From Cyanobacteria bacterium UBA11153 (lineage in GTDB: Bacteria > Cyanobacteriota > Cyanobacteriia > Cyanobacteriales > Coleofasciculaceae), in contig DOIX01000351.1 in NCBI GenBank assembly GCA_003511885.1, forward strand, positions 1-5,107: a DNA stretch of 5,107 nt. The letters are read 5' to 3'. The position numbers and the translations under genes are program-made. Below, one piece after another: positions 1 through 4,957 of the stretch. The notes under the pieces are model-generated. The model was not told where the DNA came from, did not search any database, and saw nothing but the letters and a program-made list of their open reading frames with translations. Each line of letters begins with the position of its first letter. Within the stretch, counting starts at the first letter, position 1.

Positions 1-17
1 TCAATAGATCTTCTCTT

Positions 18-80
18 CCCCTACCCTCTAGCCCCTAGCCCCTAGCCTCTAGCCCCTAGCCCCTAGCCCCTAGCCCCTTA
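18..80. repeat. Heptanucleotide tandem array, unit CCCCTAG (STRR type)
   Basis: Nine consecutive 7-base units can be read from position 18. Five are exactly CCCCTAG (32-38, 39-45, 53-59, 60-66, 67-73). Two are CCTCTAG (25-31, 46-52), and the end units are degenerate (CCCCTAC and CCCCTTA). Short tandemly repeated heptamers of this kind are well known in intergenic DNA of filamentous cyanobacteria and have no agreed function. The array lies directly next to the stem-loop at 86-121. It has no coding potential that I can support. Confidence 0.9.
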
Positions 81-85
81 ACGTT

Positions 86-121
86 AAAAATCGCACTTTT
101 TCGATTAAAAGTGCGATTTTT
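86..121. terminator. Perfect 15-bp stem-loop, likely bidirectional terminator
   Basis: The arm at 86-100 (AAAAATCGCACTTTT) is exactly complementary to 107-121, with a 6-base loop TCGATT. The A-tract on one side and T-tract on the other make it look like a Rho-independent terminator on either strand. On the minus strand it would end transcription from the small Cys-protein gene, about 215 bases past its stop. On the plus strand it could serve a gene to the left of the window. The GC-poor outer stem makes it only moderately strong. Confidence 0.6.
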
Positions 122-335
122 GGTAATTGGAAAAGAAAAATGTTGGATTTGTTTCAAAATTAGCTTAATTTCTGGTAATCAAAAGGTGATAGTGTGTTTC
201 AGGAATTGAAACTTCCTCAAACAGGGAAATTAATATCAAAGTTTGATTCATAAAGTCCGTTCGATCCTGTTCACTTTTTTATAGAGTAAACAGAATGGTA
301 GGGATGACCGAATCTCGCGATCGCACCGTAATCGG
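122..335. other. Intergenic stretch without a recognisable gene
   Basis: This AT-rich DNA lies downstream of the minus-strand gene ending at 336. I see no convincing coding frame. An imperfect hairpin can be drawn with arms 267-275 and 285-293 (one mismatch, 9-base loop), but no T-run follows it on the minus strand, so it is a poor terminator. A HIP1 octamer GCGATCGC sits at 317-324. A GTTTC/GAAAC pair at 196-212 resembles a CRISPR repeat end but occurs once only. Confidence 0.5.
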
Positions 336-656
336 TTATGCTGGGATCATCTCTTTCATTAGGGGATCGGGGCTTAAAGCTATGGTTTCGGCTGGTACAT
401 CTGACTTGGAGCAACTTTGCGAACATACTTCTGTCATATCTTCTTTGAGAATATCTTTTAGTACCAATCGGTCATTTTGCCAAATTTCTTCCAGAGTTTC
501 CCAAGATGGGGCAAAGGGTGGAAGTGCTAGGGAACATGCTTTCCACCCAGCTTTCACAGGTACTCCTAGTTGGTGACACATACCGCCTCGTCTCCCTTGA
601 AGCTGGTAATACCGACAAAACTGGCAGGCAGAAATTGCATTAGTGAAGGTCTTCAT
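336..656 (-). CDS. Small conserved-looking cysteine-motif protein (106 aa), function unknown
   Basis: I cannot assign a function. The N-terminal half looks like a small folded metal-binding module: C11-x2-C14-x12-C27-x13-C41, with RYYQLQGRRGG at 15-25, LGVPV at 30-34 and WKACSLALPPFAPSWE at 38-53. Such spacing fits a zinc or iron-sulfur site. From memory, similar short proteins with a GRRGG...LGVPV...WKACSLALPPFAPSWE core occur in many cyanobacteria as hypothetical proteins. The tail (about 60-106) is charged, then low complexity, with an extra C78/C82 pair. No signal peptide or membrane segment is seen. The start at 656 keeps all four cysteines; the next Met (residue 26) would lose two. No clear Shine-Dalgarno precedes it (GAACTCCC before the ATG). 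The gene lies about 330 bases downstream of the DciA-type gene on the same strand and is probably transcribed separately. An overlapping plus-strand frame is a shadow. Confidence 0.8.
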   Translation of the reverse strand: MKTFTNAISACQFCRYYQLQGRRGGMCHQLGVPVKAGWKACSLALPPFAPSWETLEEIWQNDRLVLKDILKEDMTEVCSQSCSKSDVPAETIALSPDPLMKEMIPA

Positions 657-986
657 GGGAGTTCTGTTCAGAAATAATTTTTTTCTTTACTCTTAGCATT
701 ACATTGTTCCCCAGTTTTTGCCGAATAATCTGATTTTTTTTGTTTTTTTTTATAATTACTTTATATATGTAAACATTTTCGATTAAGAAAAGTAACGAAG
801 TCCTGCCCAGGGTATTAAAATGGAGCGATCTTACCTTAAACCCCCTGGGGATCAAGCCAAACCTCATGCCATTTTGTGTATTTAGATACGAAAATACGGC
901 TAGAGCTAGAGGAGAAACCATTGATTCTGGAGGTAAAGATAGCAGGAATTGACCATTAAGGAAAAGGAGGGGTGGGGAAATATGGA
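657..986. other. AT-rich spacer between two minus-strand genes
   Basis: About 330 bases separate the end of the DciA-type gene from the start of the small Cys protein. It holds a marked T-rich run at 734-751 (A-tract on the minus strand) followed by a TATATA-like stretch near 761-770. These probably mark the promoter region of the small gene, although no hexamer pair with normal spacing could be fitted on the minus strand. A minus-strand frame crosses the region, but it starts out of frame inside the DciA-type gene and has no protein-like character, so I call no gene here. Confidence 0.5.
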
Positions 987-1592
987 CTAACCTTGCCATT
1001 GTTTGGCAGCACACAAAGCACAGACATACCAACGCTGAATTTCGCCCATCGGGGTGGGGCAACCGCATTGGGGACACAGGGGCAAAGATTGCGATCGCGC
1101 CTGTAGGATTTGTGCCCATCTGGCAAAAGCAGATTGGGGATCTCGATATGTGGGCAGAGAGGCAGCATCAAGGGGGATAGGAGGAGAATTTTGGCAATCA
1201 TCCCCATTTTTGCTACCATCCCGGCACTGAGAATTCCCGAATTTCGGATCGATATAACTGGGATGTTGTGACAAGGAAGTGGTGGAGGAATCAGTGGAGT
1301 CTTGATGCCACTGAGCAGTAGAAAAGTAAATGTCTGTGAAGGGGATAGACAACTTAGCCTGAAGTTGTTTTAAAATCTGATAGCGCTTGAGTTTGAGATC
1401 CTGAACCCAAACAGAGCTGGAGGTAGCAACATAAAGAGTATCCCGCGCGATCGCGAATGGTCTAGTTTCCTGAGCTGCTTTCGTACCCACAATTTCCGCC
1501 CAACAGGCAAGCAACTGTTGTAACTCCTGTCGCTCTTGCCACAAGGGCTGATTTTCGAGCTTGCTTAATATACGATTGAGAGATTCAAACAT
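987..1592 (-). CDS. dciA: DUF721/DciA-family protein with C-terminal zinc ribbon
   Basis: Probable DciA-type protein (201 aa). DciA is the ancestral bacterial loader of the replicative helicase DnaB and acts at the replication origin in the cytoplasm. The DUF721 core is clear at about residues 24-81: LLACWAEIVG (27-36), then TRPFAI, the strand DTLYVATSSSVWVQDL (51-66), and the basic helix KLKRYQILKQLQAKL. Residues 92-155 form a polar Ser/Asp-rich linker without apparent fold. The C-terminus is a zinc ribbon, C173-x2-C176-x14-C191-x2-C194, with an extra C178. This matches the group described as Zn-ribbon-containing, possibly nucleic-acid-binding proteins. The start at 1592 gives a full N-terminal helix; a GACAGG lies immediately before it, too close to be a normal ribosome site. 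It is divergent from the membrane-protein gene at 1925. Two HIP1 octamers lie inside (1091-1098, 1447-1454). The family assignment is strong; the helicase-loader role here is inferred from the family. Confidence 0.87.
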   Translation of the reverse strand: MFESLNRILSKLENQPLWQERQELQQLLACWAEIVGTKAAQETRPFAIARDTLYVATSSSVWVQDLKLKRYQILKQLQAKLSIPFTDIYFSTAQWHQDSTDSSTTSLSQHPSYIDPKFGNSQCRDGSKNGDDCQNSPPIPLDAASLPTYRDPQSAFARWAQILQARSQSLPLCPQCGCPTPMGEIQRWYVCALCAAKQWQG

Positions 1593-1758
1593 CCTGTCTG
1601 CTCATAGCCCCACACCCATCGTAATTAAACTACAACGAAAATGCAGCCGATTCCGTTCTGGTTCGGTTGCTTCAAAAGGAATCAGACTGTGTTAAGGTAA
1701 GTTGGCGGTTACTTGTTTTGGGCGGAAGACATACTCATCTTCTTTAGTCCCCATTCCC

Positions 1759-1794
1759 TAGCCGCTAGCCCCCAGCCGCTAGCCCCCAGCTAGC
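1759..1794. repeat. Second heptad-type array, TAGCCGC/TAGCCCC/CAGCCGC
   Basis: The 14-mer GCCGCTAGCCCCCA occurs twice in perfect tandem (1761-1774 and 1775-1788), followed by GCTAGC. It resolves into period-7 units TAGCCGC, TAGCCCC, CAGCCGC and TAGCCCC. It is thus related to, but distinct from, the CCCCTAG array at the start of the window. It lies in intergenic DNA, about 130 bases before the start of the membrane-protein gene. Confidence 0.85.
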
Positions 1795-1822
1795 AACTTT
1801 AGTTATTATTTCAATTTATAGC

Positions 1823-1838
1823 AACCGTCCTGGCGGTT
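1823..1838. repeat. Short inverted repeat AACCG...CGGTT
   Basis: The arms AACCGT and GCGGTT (the closing pair is T-G) flank a 4-base loop CCTG. Sequences of the form GCAACCGCC..GGCGGTTAAGAC are, from memory, common dispersed small palindromes in cyanobacterial intergenic DNA. It could equally be a regulator site or an mRNA leader hairpin for the gene at 1925. Confidence 0.4.
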
Positions 1839-1924
1839 AAGACATTTTAAATTCCTCAAACCCTTGATTTGACAGATTTCTACCCAAGCCCCAATCCCCT
1901 AGTCCCTCGCTATATGTCCTCCTC

Positions 1925-3088
1925 ATGAGCCAAAACACTACAGTTGAATCCCCAAATCCTGCCCAAGTCAAGCCGTCAATTAACCCAACCTTAAAAGCAG
2001 CTTTGGCTAGCCTTGACGTGCAGCTAGAAGCTGAATTAAGTCGCTATCGCCGCCAAAAAACACTTCGTCCCCTGACTCATCAACGTCACCCCGGTACTTC
2101 CGCCCGCCGCCAAGCCATCGAGTTGATTTCCGTCAATCGGGAAGGAGAAGCAACCGAGTCAGCGCTGACGAATGTCCCCGCAACTATCCCATTCCCCATC
2201 TCATTATCCAATCAGACATCAGAAAGCAATCCATCGCAAAACGCAGTTGACAGAGATACCTCCAACCCATCAATAACTGGTGAAAAGACAAATATCTTAG
2301 CTTTCCCCTCCTCCAAACGAGGGGAATTTCCAGAGACTACTACCACAGAAACCAGCCCGCTGCCAAACTCTGCCACAGAAGGACAAGAGCAGGATACTCA
2401 ATCCTTTCCATCCTCACATCCAACCCAGCCAGAAGAATATTTAGAGTCATCAGAAAAACTTCTGCGCAGCATAGCAGAATCAGAACCGCGATCGCAACCA
2501 GCATCCCCACCAGCAGCTAAATCAAAAAAGCGCTTCGGCAACAAAATATTTACCCCAGTAGGAATTGGCTCGATCTTACTCTTGTTACTTTCGAGTGCTA
2601 CATTGACCTACATATTGCTCAATCCCAACAGTCGCGGCAATTTAAGTATTAGCGGCACAACTATTAGTCCCCCAACACCCAAACAACCAGCCATAAATAA
2701 CAACCAGCCAACTCAAGTCTCCCCAAACATTGTCGGACCGAATCTAGCGGACAATGAATTTACAGACGTAAATCTCGGTAACCTCAGTCGTCTAGAAGCA
2801 ACTCCCCAACGTAAAACAATCCCATCACCCGCTAAACCGATTGGAAATCAGGGAATCGAAGAAGTAACTCAACCGCCATCTTTTGGGATTGAGGAAGTCC
2901 CCCCTGATAATGGAGGAAATTTACCCGCAGCAATTTTAAATCCGTCTCTGCCACCAGGAGGCATACCACCTGTTGCTCAACCTTCACCCGCCGCCCAACC
3001 TAAATCTACAGCCCAACCCAAATCCACAGCACCCCAAAAGAAAAACTCTAATGTTAATCAAACCAAACCAAAACCAGATCGAGACTAA
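1925..3088 (+). CDS. Single-pass membrane protein with disordered proline-rich arms, function unknown
   Basis: This is a 387-residue protein that I cannot assign to a named family. An N-terminal charged helix (about 22-46, LKAALASLDVQLEAELSRYRR) is followed by a disordered Ser/Pro/Thr-rich stretch to about 165. A short amphipathic segment, EEYLESSEKLLRSIAES (170-186), comes next. A basic KSKKRF (199-204) precedes one membrane helix at about 211-233. The rest is low-complexity Pro/Gln/Asn, with two GIEEV motifs (310-325) and a tandem AQPKST (363-368 plus the preceding unit). The positive-inside rule puts the N-terminal 200 residues in the cytoplasm and the C-terminal 150 outside it, in the periplasm or lumen. 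No folded domain is visible after the helix. No Shine-Dalgarno precedes the ATG (TCCTCCTC instead), and the frame is closed upstream near 1865 with no better start. The pspA gene begins 43 bases downstream, so co-transcription and a PspA-related membrane role are plausible but inferred. A HIP1 octamer lies at 2488-2495. Confidence 0.85.
   Translation: MSQNTTVESPNPAQVKPSINPTLKAALASLDVQLEAELSRYRRQKTLRPLTHQRHPGTSARRQAIELISVNREGEATESALTNVPATIPFPISLSNQTSESNPSQNAVDRDTSNPSITGEKTNILAFPSSKRGEFPETTTTETSPLPNSATEGQEQDTQSFPSSHPTQPEEYLESSEKLLRSIAESEPRSQPASPPAAKSKKRFGNKIFTPVGIGSILLLLLSSATLTYILLNPNSRGNLSISGTTISPPTPKQPAINNNQPTQVSPNIVGPNLADNEFTDVNLGNLSRLEATPQRKTIPSPAKPIGNQGIEEVTQPPSFGIEEVPPDNGGNLPAAILNPSLPPGGIPPVAQPSPAAQPKSTAQPKSTAPQKKNSNVNQTKPKPDRD
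2993..3028 (+). repeat. In-frame 18-bp tandem duplication coding AQPKST twice
   Basis: Units 2993-3010 and 3011-3028 are identical except for two C/T differences, both synonymous. The repeat encodes two AQPKST hexapeptides near the C-terminus of the membrane protein. It looks like a slippage-type expansion of a disordered proline-rich tail that has kept its peptide sequence. Confidence 0.8.
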
Positions 3089-3114
3089 CAAAATAGATTA
3101 GAATAAGAACGAGA

Positions 3115-3120
3115 AAGGAA
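3115..3120 (+). promoter_or_regulatory. Ribosome binding site AAGGAA of the first pspA gene
   Basis: AAGGAA lies 11 bases before the ATG at 3132, inside the 43-base gap after the membrane-protein gene. The Vipp1-like gene has AAGGA at the same distance. This supports the chosen start, whose MGL beginning is the family norm. Confidence 0.6.
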
Positions 3121-3131
3121 ATAGATCTATT

Positions 3132-3857
3132 ATGGGATTGATCGATCGCATCCTGAGAGTCATCCGCGCTAATCTCAACAACCTGGTAGCAAAAACTGAA
3201 GATCCCGAAAAAATCCTCGAACAAGCTGTAGAAGAAATGCAGCAGGATCTAATTCAGATGCGACAGGCTGTTGCAGGTGCGATTGCATCCCAAAAACGTA
3301 CCGAAAGACAAGTATCTCAAGCCGAAGCCACAGGAGATGAGTGGTATAGCCGCGCCCAGAAAGCCCTATCTCAGGGAGACGAGACTTTGGCGCGGGAAGC
3401 CCTCACCAAGCGCAAAATTGCTCGCGAGACAGCCAAAACATTACTTCCTCACCTAGCCCAACAAAATGAAGTAGTCACCAAGCTGAGAAAAGAACTGCGG
3501 GTATTAGACAGTAAACTGATTGAAGTAAAAACCAAAAAAGATGCCTATATCGCCAGAATTAGATCCGCCCAAGCCTCCCAAAAAGTTTACGAGATCTTGG
3601 GAAATTTGCAGACGGAGACTGCCCTGGAGCGACTAGAAGACAAGGTGATGCACCTTGAAGCCGAAGATGATGCAATAGCTTCGCGGAGGCCGTTGGCAAT
3701 CGCACAACTCACCACCAGTAGCATAGAAGATTATGCACTATGGGAAGTCGAAGACGATATAGACTCTCAACTAGCAGCAATGAAAGCCAACTTGCAAGGA
3801 GCTTCCCCATCCACCAAATTACCCCCCAATCCCTCAGAATCTTCTGGGCATCCCTAG
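3132..3857 (+). CDS. PspA/IM30 family protein, short form without the Vipp1 C-terminal helix
   Basis: A 241-residue member of the PspA/IM30/Vipp1 (ESCRT-III-like) family, which binds anionic membranes through an amphipathic N-terminal helix and assembles into rings or rods that protect or remodel membranes. Seen here: helix 0 at 1-22 (MGLIDRILRVIRANLNNLVA), the hallmark EDPEKILEQA (23-32), the long charged hairpin to about 155, ALERLEDKV (164-172), and DIDSQLAAMKANL (209-221). It ends in a short disordered tail (PPNPSESSGHP). By eye 36 of the first 50 residues equal those of the next gene, with more divergence later, so the two are old tandem paralogues. It lacks the extra terminal helix of Vipp1, so it is closer to PspA in architecture. 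Residues 181-188 (AIASRRPL) look like an 8-codon insertion absent from the neighbour. It is probably co-transcribed with the upstream membrane-protein gene. Confidence 0.93.
   Translation: MGLIDRILRVIRANLNNLVAKTEDPEKILEQAVEEMQQDLIQMRQAVAGAIASQKRTERQVSQAEATGDEWYSRAQKALSQGDETLAREALTKRKIARETAKTLLPHLAQQNEVVTKLRKELRVLDSKLIEVKTKKDAYIARIRSAQASQKVYEILGNLQTETALERLEDKVMHLEAEDDAIASRRPLAIAQLTTSSIEDYALWEVEDDIDSQLAAMKANLQGASPSTKLPPNPSESSGHP
3672..3700 (+). repeat. Apparent 24-bp in-frame insertion flanked by GCAAT direct repeats
   Basis: GCAAT occurs at 3672-3676 and again at 3696-3700, exactly 24 bases apart, with GC-rich TCGCGGAGGCCGTTG between. Removing 24 bases brings the EDKV...AAMKANL segment of this protein to within one residue of the length in the adjacent paralogue. 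The insert shares GCTTCGC and CAATCGC with 5044-5056. This fits a small dispersed repeat of the type known to enter cyanobacterial genes in frame, but I cannot prove insertion from one sequence. Confidence 0.5.
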
Positions 3858-4004
3858 ATTTTGTCCACGCCAAACCGCCATTAGTTAAACTAAAGAAAAA
3901 GTATCCTATCTAATTGGGTAAGGAACAGATCGTAGTAATACAGGCTGAAATGGAGCAATCCAAAGTAGTCTGACTGCGCTAGACCATGGTAACAGGTAAT
4001 TACC

Positions 4005-4033
4005 TTGAGCCGCTTCCTCCAATTCCTTAATTT
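4005..4033 (+). promoter_or_regulatory. Candidate promoter of the Vipp1-like gene
   Basis: TTGAGC (4005-4010) and TAATTT (4028-4033) are 17 bases apart, matching the bacterial housekeeping -35 and -10 elements at 4 of 6 and 3 of 6 positions. A start about 7 bases on would leave a leader of roughly 20 bases holding the AAGGA site. A weaker alternative is TTGGGT (3914-3919) with TAATAC (3936-3941), spacing 16. AT-rich DNA gives such matches by chance. Confidence 0.3.
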
Positions 4034-4044
4034 GTACATGCCAC

Positions 4045-4049
4045 AAGGA
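4045..4049 (+). promoter_or_regulatory. Ribosome binding site AAGGA of the Vipp1-like gene
   Basis: AAGGA ends 11 bases before the ATG at 4061, the same spacing as in the paralogous gene upstream. It supports the start, which gives the conserved MGLFDRLSRVVRANLNDLVSKAEDPEK beginning in split form (1-10 helix start, 11-22 helix, 23-27 EDPEK). Confidence 0.6.
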
Positions 4050-4060
4050 TAAACAGTATC

Positions 4061-4834
4061 ATGGGATTATTCGATCGCCTGAGCCGAGTTGTCAGAGCCA
4101 ATCTTAACGATCTTGTCAGTAAAGCCGAAGATCCAGAAAAGATTCTCGAACAAGCCATTATCGACATGCAAGAAGATTTGATCCAACTGCGCCAAGCAGT
4201 TGCTAGATCCATTGCTACTCAAAAAAAGACCGAACAACAATATAATAAAAATCTATCCGAAGCGAATAACTGGCAGCAACGCGCCCAACTTGCCCTGCAA
4301 AAAGGTGATGAAAACCTAGCAAGGGAAGCCCTAGTCCGGAAAAAAGCCAGCGGTGATGCTGCTGCTACACTAAAAGGTCAGTTAGATCAACAGGTGACAC
4401 AGGTGGACACCCTGAAACGCAACCTGATTGCCCTGGAAGGTAAAATTTCTGAAGCTAAGACGAAAAAGGATATGCTCAAAGCACGGGCACAAGCGGCTAA
4501 GGCTAACGAGCAGTTGCAAACTACCATTGGGCGACTGGGTACTGGCTCTGCTATGAGTGCCTTTGAGCGGATGGAAGAGAAAGTATTGGAAATAGAAGCT
4601 CGCTCCCAATCTGCTTATGAGCTGACTGGTGCTAATTTAGAAAGTCAGTTTGCTGCTCTGGAATCCGGCAGTGATGTTGATGATGAGTTGGCAGCTATGA
4701 AGGCAGGATTGCTATCAGGGGCTTCTCCTTCCCAAGGTGCCCTGCCAGCTTCTGAGCAAAAAACCGCTCCCGGTGCCAAGTCAGCAGTTGATGATGAGTT
4801 GGAAGCGCTGCGCAAGCAAATTGACAATTTATAG
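4061..4834 (+). CDS. vipp1: Vipp1/IM30 (vesicle-inducing protein in plastids), long PspA-family form
   Basis: A 257-residue ESCRT-III-like membrane-remodelling protein. In cyanobacteria Vipp1/IM30 forms rings and rods on the cytoplasmic and thylakoid membranes and is needed for thylakoid biogenesis and upkeep. Visible parts: amphipathic helix 0 (MGLFDRLSRVVRANLNDLV, 1-19), EDPEKILEQA (23-32), hairpin helices to about 155, including NLAREALVRKK (85-95) and KISEAKTKKDMLKARA (128-143), then SAFERMEEKVLEIEARS (166-182) and VDDELAAMKAGL (206-217). A flexible linker follows (218-242), then the extra C-terminal helix VDDELEALRKQIDNL (243-257). That last helix distinguishes Vipp1 from PspA and from the shorter paralogue just upstream. 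Length is in the usual range for cyanobacterial Vipp1. The middle of the protein is also PspA-like, so the symbol rests mainly on the terminal helix. Transcription may be from its own promoter or by read-through from the upstream gene. Confidence 0.9.
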   Translation: MGLFDRLSRVVRANLNDLVSKAEDPEKILEQAIIDMQEDLIQLRQAVARSIATQKKTEQQYNKNLSEANNWQQRAQLALQKGDENLAREALVRKKASGDAAATLKGQLDQQVTQVDTLKRNLIALEGKISEAKTKKDMLKARAQAAKANEQLQTTIGRLGTGSAMSAFERMEEKVLEIEARSQSAYELTGANLESQFAALESGSDVDDELAAMKAGLLSGASPSQGALPASEQKTAPGAKSAVDDELEALRKQIDNL

Positions 4835-4835
4835 C

Positions 4836-4870
4836 ACAAGTCAAAAGTCACCCATTCAAAAGTCAAAAAC
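4836..4870. repeat. Interrupted heptad repeat AAAAGTC
   Basis: ACAAGTC and AAAAGTC (4836-4849) are followed, after an 8-base break, by AAAAGTC (4858-4864) and AAAAACT. GTCAAAAGTCA-type heptads are a recurrent intergenic repeat in filamentous cyanobacteria, from memory. The run starts directly after the Vipp1-like stop codon. Confidence 0.6.
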
Positions 4871-4957
4871 TGGCTGTAAATAGCTTCTGGAGTTTGAGGA
4901 TGTTATAGCTATTCATTGGACTGATCGTAGCGGTTTCACTGGGATGAAGTGGGCAAA

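Larger units (their letters stand above)
1593..1924. other. Divergent intergenic region with promoters of both flanking genes
   Basis: These 332 bases separate two divergently transcribed genes and must contain both promoters. I see an imperfect 8-bp hairpin with arms 1643-1650 and 1663-1670 (one G-T pair) in the leader of the minus-strand gene. There is also a heptad array at 1759-1794, a short hairpin at 1823-1838 and a perfect TTGACA at 1869-1874. No good -10 hexamer stands 16-18 bases beyond the TTGACA, so I do not call a promoter. Degenerate CCCCTAG-like heptads return at about 1896-1909. Confidence 0.5.
3858..4060 (+). promoter_or_regulatory. 203-base gap between the two IM30 genes, likely regulatory
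   Basis: No gene fits here. A near-palindrome TTAGTT-A-AACTAA is at 3881-3893 and a perfect 10-bp palindrome GGTAATTACC at 3995-4004. The palindrome overlaps GTA-N9-TAC (3989-4003), one base longer than the NtcA consensus GTA-N8-TAC, so NtcA control is not supported. No strong terminator follows the first pspA gene (only GGGCATCCC at its stop), so read-through into the Vipp1-like gene is possible. Confidence 0.4.

Noticed and set aside
196..212. GTTTC...ATTGAAAC, like the end of a cyanobacterial CRISPR repeat
   Set aside because: It occurs once, with no second copy at spacer distance and no cas gene in the window.
295..576. Plus-strand open frame of 93 codons
   Set aside because: It overlaps the better-supported Cys-motif protein on the other strand and has no recognisable protein character.
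640..1119. Minus-strand open frame of 159 codons crossing the spacer between the two minus-strand genes
   Set aside because: It starts out of frame inside the DciA-type gene, runs into the start of the small Cys-protein gene, and its AT-rich part translates to Lys/Asn/Ile runs typical of noncoding DNA.
1869..1896. Promoter based on the perfect TTGACA before the membrane-protein gene
   Set aside because: The bases 17 positions downstream (CAATCC region) do not resemble a -10 element.
3989..4003. NtcA-like site GTA...TAC upstream of the Vipp1-like gene
   Set aside because: The gap is 9 bases, not the required 8, and it coincides with an unrelated palindrome.
4027..4866. Three minus-strand open frames over the Vipp1-like gene
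   Set aside because: They are antisense shadows of a well-conserved coding sequence and have no features of their own.
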